Source: Verrucomicrobiales bacterium (GTDB lineage Bacteria > Verrucomicrobiota > Verrucomicrobiia > Verrucomicrobiales > DEV007). Taken from it: a DNA stretch of 8,009 nt. Numbering within the stretch: the first letter of the stretch is position 1; every line of letters begins with the position of its first letter. Shown here piece after piece: positions 1-6,257 of the stretch. The notes beneath the pieces were generated by a model that was not told where the DNA came from, made no database searches, and saw nothing but the letters and a program-made list of their open reading frames with translations. Location: NCBI GenBank assembly GCA_002708885.1, contig PAPL01000069.1:1-8009 (forward strand). The letters are read 5' to 3'. Position numbers and translations under genes: made by a program.

Positions 1-664
1 ATTTGGTTCCCCAATTTCCATCTGGCTGTTGCTGGGTCTTAAGCCAGCGCAGGGCAGCTAGTACCTGACGGTCCATTGACGCCTTACCGCCCGCTTTGCG
101 TAATCTTGCGATCCGGTCCGCGGAGTTACAACGCCCTTTCATCACTCCAGGAACGCCAATGCCTCCGCCGATTCCGTCACCGAACCCTCCGGCACCGAAC
201 CCGTCTCCGAAAGAGGATCCAAAGTCAGGAGTGTCAATGTTTTCTATGGATGGTACTGAGATAGGTGATGCCTTGTTAGCTGATATCGCGCTGCTAGGTT
301 TCGAGGATGGACGCGAAGGCTTTTGGCGGACGCTTTGCTGAAAGCTCTTTTTTTCAATTTGCGCATCTTTCTCGCCCTGAGTCGCTGCAACAACAAGTTC
401 AATTTCCTCTTCCTGAAATGCAGTGATGGCCCAAAAATATAAGATAACCCCAATGAGGACGGTGAAGCCTATCGAAATTGCCAATGAAAAAGCTTTGTTT
501 CGCTTTTCTATTTTTTTAACTACATCTTCAATGGACTCTTGAGGCTCCAATCCGATTTCGTCGCCAATGGTCGAAGCTGGCGCATAAGCTGCATCAGGAA
601 CGAATCCCTGATGACTTTGATTAGGAGTGAATTGCTGATTGGGGTCTTGAGGTGGTTGTTGCAT
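1..664 (-). CDS. Membrane-anchored squalene-cyclase/prenyltransferase-repeat protein, N-terminal part
   Basis: The frame is open from an ATG at 664 down to base 1 (221 codons, no stop), so the C-terminus lies outside the window. The translation shows a Gln/Pro-rich cytoplasmic head (residues 1-35), an acidic then Lys-rich stretch (36-57), and one hydrophobic segment at about 58-82. A Lys/Ser/Pro linker (105-130) and a Gly/Phe/Asp-rich stretch (148-172) follow. After this comes a conserved-looking start of a globular domain, with RIARLRKAGG at 184-193 and ALRWLKTQQQPDGNWG at 204-219. That last stretch fits the QW motif (aromatic-Leu-x3-Gln-x3-Gly-x-Trp) of the squalene cyclase/prenyltransferase alpha-toroid fold. 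Proteins with a TonB-like anchor followed by such repeats are common in Verrucomicrobiota and Planctomycetota. Their substrate is unknown, and cyclase activity should not be assumed. Upstream Shine-Dalgarno pairing is poor, but no other start fits. The reading frame is sure; the family call depends on one repeat. Confidence 0.82.
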   Translation of the reverse strand, partial: MQQPPQDPNQQFTPNQSHQGFVPDAAYAPASTIGDEIGLEPQESIEDVVKKIEKRNKAFSLAISIGFTVLIGVILYFWAITAFQEEEIELVVAATQGEKDAQIEKKSFQQSVRQKPSRPSSKPSSAISANKASPISVPSIENIDTPDFGSSFGDGFGAGGFGDGIGGGIGVPGVMKGRCNSADRIARLRKAGGKASMDRQVLAALRWLKTQQQPDGNWGTK

Positions 665-723
665 GGCCTTAAATCTGAGATGAGCCCTCTTTTTTAATTT
701 TAATACCTTTTCTATATACTTAT

Positions 724-752
724 ATAATAGATCTAGCTTGGTGTTCTGCCAA
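724..752 (-). promoter_or_regulatory. Sigma-70-type promoter for the membrane-anchored repeat protein
   Basis: Read on the minus strand, TTGGCA (752-747) and TATTAT (729-724) are separated by exactly 17 bases. Each hexamer matches the sigma-70 consensus at five of six positions. The expected transcription start is near 717, giving a leader of roughly 50 bases before the ATG at 664. The -35 box is part of a short inverted repeat, CTTGG-7-CCAAG (737-753), which could be an operator or chance. No equally good plus-strand promoter for the divergent lipoprotein gene was found in 665-885. Confidence 0.5.
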
Positions 753-885
753 GTTTTGATTGTTAGTAGTATAACTGGTGCAGAGTGAATTTATTAGGCC
801 GAAAAAAGATTATAGGTAAATATCGGTATCTTTCCGCACCTTTATGGTGTTTTTTAAAGGTGATTATTGTGTTCTTCATATTCTA

Positions 886-1413
886 ATGGCATTCATTTTA
901 TACAGGACTTGGCTCATTTTTTTCTTATTGCTCATAGCAGGGTGTCAAACGTTTCGGTCTTCTTCCGAGAATGGCAATGGGGAGATTACAGAGGTTCCGA
1001 GGGACGGTCTTTTGGGAGCCAAATTAGCGGCTCTGGAATTTGCTATGGATAATTTGCCGGATGAAGATCGTAAATTCGGAGATCTTGATTATGCAGCTTA
1101 CGGCATTGCTGATAGTGATTCTCTTCACAGGGAGTCAATAATTGCCATTTTAAAGGGGAGGACGCCTACCGTTGTGGATGCTGCCAAGTTCTATTCCAGA
1201 TCCAGTAATTCTCAGTGGATCAAAGGACGCCCAGCAATGAAGTGGGTCATAGAAGCGAGCAAAGATCCTCAGCACCCACTCAGAGTTGATGTGATGGTCG
1301 GCTGGATGCACAGCCAGATCATTAATGAGTTTGCCACTTACAAGGTCGAATATGATGGAGTCGCATGGACCATTTTAGATATCGCGATTCTGGACCTTGA
1401 ACCGACCCCGTAA
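886..1413 (+). CDS. Small outer-membrane-type lipoprotein, unrecognised family
   Basis: With the ATG at 886 the protein has 175 residues and opens with a compact lipoprotein signal: a short Arg-containing head, the hydrophobic run LIFFLLL and the lipobox I-A-G-C, putting the lipidated Cys at residue 20. An in-frame ATG at 844 would add 14 residues containing charged and Cys residues ahead of the hydrophobic run, making a worse signal peptide. Neither start has a convincing Shine-Dalgarno; AAAGG at 856-860 is too far from 886. The +2 residue is Gln, so outer-membrane sorting is expected by the usual rule. A Ser/Asn/Gly linker (about 22-34) follows, then an alpha/beta-looking domain ending in strands (KVEYDG, WTILDIAILDLE). 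I do not recognise the domain; an NTF2-like fold is one guess. Its TAA abuts the stop of the convergent gene with no gap. Confidence 0.75.
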   Translation: MAFILYRTWLIFFLLLIAGCQTFRSSSENGNGEITEVPRDGLLGAKLAALEFAMDNLPDEDRKFGDLDYAAYGIADSDSLHRESIIAILKGRTPTVVDAAKFYSRSSNSQWIKGRPAMKWVIEASKDPQHPLRVDVMVGWMHSQIINEFATYKVEYDGVAWTILDIAILDLEPTP

Positions 1414-4400
1414 TCATTTCACTTCAAGATATCCCTGCATGATTCGCCAATGGCCGGGGAACGTGCAAACGTAAGGGTACTTACCGGGCTTGAGAGGATC
1501 AATCTTCACTATAGCAATGGTACCCGGATCCAGTAATTCACTCGCTGCGAGAATATCATTTGTCTGAGGGACATAGTTCATTTCGATCGCTTTCGGATTC
1601 GTAATGAGTGCATCGGCTGCGGAACCGATCCTTTCAAGGGACCCTGGACTGCCTATTACAAAGTTGTGTTGGAGCAGGTCCGGGTTTGAAACAATGACCG
1701 CTATTGGTTTCCCTGATTTTGCTTCGAGTACAATTTTGTCGAATTTTAGCCCTTCAATGGCTTTGAGTTTTAATATCTGATGGGTCTTTGATAATGTTAT
1801 TTCGTCCTCCGGTGATTCTTTCACTGCCACTTCAGGTGCCTTGATCATTTTCTTTATCCTGTTTCCCAGTTCAGTTGGCTTGGTGATAATTTCATTGAGG
1901 GTTGAGGATAATTGTATCGATGACGCATTATTGACCAGATTCGCAGCCACAATTGATTCGGTGTCTTCACTAATGTCAGGTCCCTGCCCGGCATCGATCT
2001 GAATGAGTTCAATGTCATCCCAGTAAGCCTTTCCTGTTGCGTGCCCCCATCCTCCGTACAGACAATTAATGCTGATAGTTCCTCTATCGTCGGTTTTGAA
2101 TTTCAGAGTTACTTTTGTCCAGTCATTATCACCTTTGAGTGCCCGGGTCCTTGGCTGATCGGGCAGGGCATGAATATTTAATTGGGCTCCGCGCCCTCCC
2201 CGGACCGTTTTAAGACCTTCCGTCTTGATCCAGGCACTGAGTTGATAAGTGGTGCGTTTTTTTACTTTGAGATCAAAATGAATGGAGCTGTCAGCGCCCT
2301 GAGCTGATTCAATCATGATGGCATTTCCTTTTCCTCCTCTGCCGGAAGAGACGACACGGTGATCTGCGCGACCGGAATAGTTCCGCGCTTTCCAGTTCTT
2401 TGGCATTGTTCCCTCAATGGCTTCAAAGCCTGAATTTAAAATGAGATTCTCTTTGGGAATTTGAACTGCTTTAGGCGGCGCAGTGGCATTGGCTGGTGAA
2501 GACTTGGCCAGAGCGGCTTTTAAGTAACCTGCCCCATGACGTGCACAGGCCATTTGGAAAGCTGTCGGTAACCAGCGGTCATTCAGGATGAAATTGTCTT
2601 TTCTCATCGAGAAGAGGGCGTTACCAGCCTCTTCAGAGGGAGGCATTTCAGAGAGTGCTAGTAGCACGTCCTTCCGGACCTGATGGTCCGGATCATTGAG
2701 GGCTTTGAGTAGGTGCTTTGTATAATTTGCTTTTCTAGGGATCACTGAGGCTGCGGCACGACGGGCCCCAGCCGAATTGTGACTGAGTCCTGATTGAATT
2801 GATTCAGCGTCAACTTTACCGAGCCCATGAAGCGCCCATAGCGCGTGAATTGCTCCGCCCGCTATGCCGATCTCATCAGGCTTTGATGCTAGAATGATAT
2901 TTTTAAGAGGTTCTGCGAATGTGTCTGCTTTTCCGCTTTCGACAATGAGACGTTGAGCATGCATTCTCCATAACATGTTGTCGCTTTGAATTGCTCTTAG
3001 TAGATCCTCCGGTTTTTTCTTTGATAAGTCGAATTTTTCACTGGGCTTTCCTCCCTTGGCTGTGAATCGGTAAATTCGTGTGCGGGTATAATCACGGAGC
3101 GGTGATTCGAAGGCATTGCCGCGGCCTCTCTTGGCATCAAACCCGCCCCTTCCCTTGTTAGGAGTCGGGTTGTGCTGGATCAGGAAGCTGTACCAGTCAC
3201 TCATCCATATTGCACCGTCCGGACCCACTTCCGAGTAAATGGGCGAGAACCATTCATCGGCCGATGCGACCAGATTCCAACCATTCTCTGCCACGAAATG
3301 TGATCCTTCCGGACGGACCTGAGCCCTATAAACTAAATTTCCTGTCGGAGCATTGACCAGAGCTGACCGGTTCCACCAGTCTTTCGGGAAACTCCTTGCC
3401 GTATAGAGGTGATGACCCGCGGCGGCTGTGAATCCGCCAAATACATCGACTTGACGAACGTTAGGTGTGATTGGGAAGAATTTTTTATTTGCGTCGATTC
3501 CGGGTAACCGGCTCGGCTGGTCGAGCCCATCGAAACGGTCATAATGTGTCTTTGCTATAGGCATGTAGACGCTGGACTGGTTATTTGCCGTGGATATGAA
3601 GACATCATTATTCTCTGAGAATCCCAGTCCCCAAGTGTTATTGGATGTTCTTCCAAGAAATTCCAGTTCTGACCCGTCCGGTTTGAATCTGTATACGCCT
3701 TGTCCGAACCGATGGTCTTTGCCTCCAACTTTTCCATTGAAGCCCGCATATCCCATGACTCCCCAGATCCAGTTATCGAAACCATATTTTAAATTTGAGG
3801 GTCCCGCATGAGTGTCTCCCGTGCTCCACCCGGAGAAGAGGGTTTCCCTAACATCCGCTTTGTCATCGCCGTCAGTGTCTTTGAGGAAAATAAAATCCGG
3901 CGCCATTTGAACAATGAGTCCGTCCCTCGCAAAGCACATTCCGGTCGGAATCGATAGCTTGTCCGCGAAGAGTGTGGCTTTATCGGCCTTGCCGTCTCCG
4001 TCTGTGTCCTCGAGGATCCTGATCCTGTCCTTTCCGAGTTCAGCCGGTTTTAATTCGTTCGGGTAGTCGCGGGTCTCGATGACCCAGGCACGGCCCCTCT
4101 CGTCCCAGTCAATTTCAATGACGCTGTAAAGTCCGAGCTCTTCAGATGCGAAAAGTGAAATATCAATTCCGTTTGCAACTTGTGTGTGTTTTAGAGACTG
4201 TTCTGGACTGAGTGGCCGGTGAACTTTGATTGGTTCGGGTCGCCTTTCGTAATTGGGGACAAGGTCCCCGTCGCGTCTGACCAGTTTAGGGAGTGTCGTT
4301 GAGAGAAACGCTTTGCTGTTCTTTTCACCGATTGCCCATAAGAGGCCACGATAAACAAGGTCATGAAATCCTGGATTACTCCATGTTCTTTGGTCATGAC

Positions 4401-4980
4401 CGTAAGCGGTATAAAAGACACGTCCTTTCCCAGGCTCACGTGTCCATGTCCAGGGTTCACCTTCTCTGGTCTGTAGAACGTTTCGGTCCTCAGTGCCCTT
4501 ATGATGGACATAAGTCTCGTCCCATGTTTCAAAGCCTTCGAAGCCTTTCATTATGGGATGGTCAGGTTTCTCTATCTTAGTTGAGAAGGTTCCGGTCCCA
4601 TGTGATTTGAACTGGGCGCCCACTAGCTTCACATACTGCATTGAGTTTAAAAAACAGTAAGAGGCGCAATGAATGGGTAGAAATGCTCCTCCGCCATATA
4701 CATAATCGAGAATGCCCTTTTCCTGTTCTTCCGTGATCTTACCAATGTTGGCATAAATCATAAGCGCATCATAATTTTTTAGTGTCCCGTCGTGGAGACA
4801 GTCAGGATCCGCTGTGTAAGTGAAATTTATACCGCGGGGTCCAAGGCCTGCCATGATCTGCGGGATGCGTTCGGCTGGCCTGTGATGCCCCTCATCCCCA
4901 AGGAATAGGACTTCCATACGCTTTGCTTGCGCGGAACAGATGAATGCGATGATAAGAAGAAAAGAGAGGAGTGATTTCAT
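1414..4980 (-). CDS. Exported ThuA / PVC-type dehydrogenase propeller / HEAT / CBM-like / azurin-type cupredoxin fusion
   Basis: This 1188-residue protein starts with a signal peptide (1-19, cleavage after AQA). Domains in order: ThuA-like glutamine-amidotransferase fold at about 22-220 (HCASYC at 104-109, GHDQRTW at 194-200); six-bladed-propeller-like region of the Pirellula/Verrucomicrobium membrane-bound dehydrogenase family at about 265-645, with two Ca-loop-like stretches DTDGDGKAD (325-333) and DTDGDDKAD (368-376); HEAT-like helices at about 655-825; a carbohydrate-binding-type beta-sandwich at about 843-995 (NLILNSGFE, YWDDIELI); a linker; and a cupredoxin at about 1065-1188. The last carries the azurin set of type-1 copper ligands: His1105 (QHNF), Cys1172, His1177 and Met1181 (CTFPGHWRIM). 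No CxxCH haem motif is present, although many relatives end in one. AGGA lies six bases before the ATG. It follows the oxidoreductase gene by 12 bases. Periplasmic oxidation of a sugar-like substrate with copper-mediated electron transfer is inferred, not shown. Confidence 0.9.
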   Translation of the reverse strand: MKSLLSFLLIIAFICSAQAKRMEVLFLGDEGHHRPAERIPQIMAGLGPRGINFTYTADPDCLHDGTLKNYDALMIYANIGKITEEQEKGILDYVYGGGAFLPIHCASYCFLNSMQYVKLVGAQFKSHGTGTFSTKIEKPDHPIMKGFEGFETWDETYVHHKGTEDRNVLQTREGEPWTWTREPGKGRVFYTAYGHDQRTWSNPGFHDLVYRGLLWAIGEKNSKAFLSTTLPKLVRRDGDLVPNYERRPEPIKVHRPLSPEQSLKHTQVANGIDISLFASEELGLYSVIEIDWDERGRAWVIETRDYPNELKPAELGKDRIRILEDTDGDGKADKATLFADKLSIPTGMCFARDGLIVQMAPDFIFLKDTDGDDKADVRETLFSGWSTGDTHAGPSNLKYGFDNWIWGVMGYAGFNGKVGGKDHRFGQGVYRFKPDGSELEFLGRTSNNTWGLGFSENNDVFISTANNQSSVYMPIAKTHYDRFDGLDQPSRLPGIDANKKFFPITPNVRQVDVFGGFTAAAGHHLYTARSFPKDWWNRSALVNAPTGNLVYRAQVRPEGSHFVAENGWNLVASADEWFSPIYSEVGPDGAIWMSDWYSFLIQHNPTPNKGRGGFDAKRGRGNAFESPLRDYTRTRIYRFTAKGGKPSEKFDLSKKKPEDLLRAIQSDNMLWRMHAQRLIVESGKADTFAEPLKNIILASKPDEIGIAGGAIHALWALHGLGKVDAESIQSGLSHNSAGARRAAASVIPRKANYTKHLLKALNDPDHQVRKDVLLALSEMPPSEEAGNALFSMRKDNFILNDRWLPTAFQMACARHGAGYLKAALAKSSPANATAPPKAVQIPKENLILNSGFEAIEGTMPKNWKARNYSGRADHRVVSSGRGGKGNAIMIESAQGADSSIHFDLKVKKRTTYQLSAWIKTEGLKTVRGGRGAQLNIHALPDQPRTRALKGDNDWTKVTLKFKTDDRGTISINCLYGGWGHATGKAYWDDIELIQIDAGQGPDISEDTESIVAANLVNNASSIQLSSTLNEIITKPTELGNRIKKMIKAPEVAVKESPEDEITLSKTHQILKLKAIEGLKFDKIVLEAKSGKPIAVIVSNPDLLQHNFVIGSPGSLERIGSAADALITNPKAIEMNYVPQTNDILAASELLDPGTIAIVKIDPLKPGKYPYVCTFPGHWRIMQGYLEVK

Positions 4981-4986
4981 TTTTAT

Positions 4987-4991
4987 TCCTA
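4987..4991 (-). promoter_or_regulatory. Ribosome binding site of the ThuA/cupredoxin fusion gene
   Basis: On the minus strand TAGGA sits six bases ahead of the ATG at 4980 and immediately after the TAA (4995-4993) of the upstream oxidoreductase gene. The placement fixes the start codon and suggests translational coupling of the two genes. Confidence 0.6.
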
Positions 4992-4992
4992 T

Positions 4993-6120
4993 TTATGACA
5001 GGGCAAATTCAGGCATTTTTTTCAATTCTCCTCCGTCGAGGGCACTTTCATGAGCGATGATTCCTGTGCATGTCCAGTTAGCTGACTGGACCGCGTTCGG
5101 GAACGGGTCCCTGTCCTCGGCAAGAGCACTTAAAAATTCGTGAACGAGGTGAGGGTGGGATCCGCCGTGCCCGGCACCTTGAGTGAAGCTGAGATGTTCT
5201 TCACCATCATCACCACCGTAAACTCCTCCAGTAGTAAACGGAGCAATTTCGTCCGGTAATAGATGAGCATAATCAGGGCATTCAACCTTTTCAGGTATTT
5301 CCGGTTCCGGTTTTTTTGCAGTGTGGAGTACTAATGGTTCGCCTTCGATGAGGGGCCACTCCATTGCTTTTTTGTCACCGTACACTTCAAAGCTTTCTCG
5401 GTACTGGCGTGCAACATCGAACAATGACCGATAAATGTAGGCGGAAAGATCTGAGTCTTTGAATTTGATATGAGTTGATTCGACCGCGAACGGTGAATTG
5501 TAGCAATCATGCATTTCTTCACGAATGGTTCCGGAAGGAAAACATGACACGTATTCTGCTTGGCCTTTGGTGAGGCCAAGTACAGGACCAACGCAATGCG
5601 TGGCATAATGCATAGGAGGAAGGCCTGGCCAGTACCCTGGCCACCCATCCATGTCTTGCTGATGGCTTGCTTTTAAAAATTGTATTTTTCCTAACTCGCC
5701 TTTTTCATACATTTCTTTTGCGAAAAGAAATTCGCGGGCATAGACAACGGTTTCCATCATCATGTATTTGAGACCTGTTTCTTTACATAGATTCACAATA
5801 GTTTCACAGTCTTCAACGGAAGTTGCCATTGGTACGGTGCAGGCAACGTGCTTACCGGCCTTGAGTGCTGCTATTGATTGCTCTGCATGGTTAGGAATGG
5901 GTGTATTTATGTGAACGAAATCGACTTCAGGATCATTCAGAACATCATCATAATTCTGATAACGCTTATCGATATTATATTTGTCTCCGATCTCGTTCAG
6001 AGACTCTTCAGTCCTCTGGCAGATGGCGTACATATTTGCCTGTGGATGGCGTTGATAAATTGGAATGAATTCGGCTCCGAACCCTAGTCCTATGATGGCG
6101 ACGTTATACTGTTTACTCAT
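4993..6120 (-). CDS. Gfo/Idh/MocA family NAD(P)-dependent oxidoreductase
   Basis: The protein has 375 residues, normal for the family, and no signal peptide, so it should be cytoplasmic. An N-terminal Rossmann fold is clear: VAIIGLGFGAEF (7-18) gives the dinucleotide-binding glycines, and VDFVHINTPIPNH (66-78) is the conserved strand-loop after it. The usual EKP motif near residue 96 reads TVP (AGKHVACTVPMATS, 88-101), so the customary Lys is missing. The C-terminal alpha/beta domain keeps a likely catalytic His175 in MHYATHCVGP (170-179). A region rich in Gly, His and Asp (299-325) probably forms an extended loop; a second His cluster is at 318-327. Family members oxidise or reduce sugars, inositols and glycosides. 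It is the first gene of a minus-strand operon with the ThuA-containing fusion, as ThuB pairs with ThuA in rhizobia. No Shine-Dalgarno is visible, but the ATG is well placed before the Rossmann strand. Confidence 0.93.
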   Translation of the reverse strand: MSKQYNVAIIGLGFGAEFIPIYQRHPQANMYAICQRTEESLNEIGDKYNIDKRYQNYDDVLNDPEVDFVHINTPIPNHAEQSIAALKAGKHVACTVPMATSVEDCETIVNLCKETGLKYMMMETVVYAREFLFAKEMYEKGELGKIQFLKASHQQDMDGWPGYWPGLPPMHYATHCVGPVLGLTKGQAEYVSCFPSGTIREEMHDCYNSPFAVESTHIKFKDSDLSAYIYRSLFDVARQYRESFEVYGDKKAMEWPLIEGEPLVLHTAKKPEPEIPEKVECPDYAHLLPDEIAPFTTGGVYGGDDGEEHLSFTQGAGHGGSHPHLVHEFLSALAEDRDPFPNAVQSANWTCTGIIAHESALDGGELKKMPEFALS

Positions 6121-6141
6121 ATTATTTAATTTTGGGTTGCG

Positions 6142-6170
6142 ATTATAGGGTAAAGCCAGCCTTTCGTATA
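6142..6170 (-). promoter_or_regulatory. Candidate promoter of the oxidoreductase-ThuA fusion operon
   Basis: The minus strand has a perfect -10 box TATAAT (6147-6142) 21 bases before the oxidoreductase ATG at 6120. At a 17-base spacing the -35 position holds TATACG (6170-6165), only a three-of-six match, so an activator or another sigma factor may be needed. The implied leader is very short, about 15 bases, in keeping with the lack of a Shine-Dalgarno sequence. Confidence 0.4.
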
Positions 6171-6180
6171 GTGTCTATAC
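6166..6180. promoter_or_regulatory. Perfect palindrome GTATAG-TGT-CTATAC, candidate operator
   Basis: Six-base arms match exactly around a three-base centre. The site overlaps the -35 position of the candidate operon promoter and lies in the control region shared by two divergent genes. This is the size and position expected for a dimeric repressor or activator. No regulator gene is present in the window, so the binding protein is unknown. Confidence 0.4.
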
Positions 6181-6193
6181 CCAAATTATTGGG
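6180..6193. repeat. Second inverted repeat CCCAA-ATTA-TTGGG
   Basis: Five-base perfect arms around a four-base AT centre, sharing base 6180 with the neighbouring GTATAG/CTATAC palindrome. It could be a further protein-binding site for the divergent promoters. It is not followed by a T-run on either strand, so it is not a terminator. Confidence 0.3.
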
Positions 6194-6257
6194 ATTTATT
6201 GATGTTGATGCTAATTCTTGCAGTTAAGGCATATTGAGATGTAAACTGTATGGAATA

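Noticed and set aside
76..341. Overlapping plus-strand open frames of 62 and 81 codons
   Set aside because: They lie antisense to the continuous minus-strand frame at 1-664, which has a membrane span, linker and QW motif; the plus-strand translations are low-complexity Pro/Arg-rich shadows.
808..820. GATTATAGGTAAA, nearly repeated at 6141-6154, giving a second minus-strand TATAAT
   Set aside because: No acceptable -35 hexamer lies 16-18 bases upstream of the copy at 809-814, and the promoter at 724-752 is better. The resemblance is short enough to be chance.
844..885. Upstream in-frame ATG for the lipoprotein
   Set aside because: It would place 14 extra residues with Lys, Asp, Cys and His ahead of the hydrophobic core, and it has no Shine-Dalgarno. 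The ATG at 886 gives a standard lipoprotein signal. The longer form cannot be fully excluded.
4191..4580. Open frames of 113 (minus) and 95 (plus) codons inside the ThuA region
   Set aside because: Both are out of frame with the well-supported fusion protein and show no signal peptide, ribosome site or domain.
6234..6257. TTG start for the DUF1501 protein
   Set aside because: AAGG is suitably spaced ahead of it, but the eight added residues are unlike family N-termini, whereas the ATG at 6258 yields the usual opening before the twin-arginine motif.
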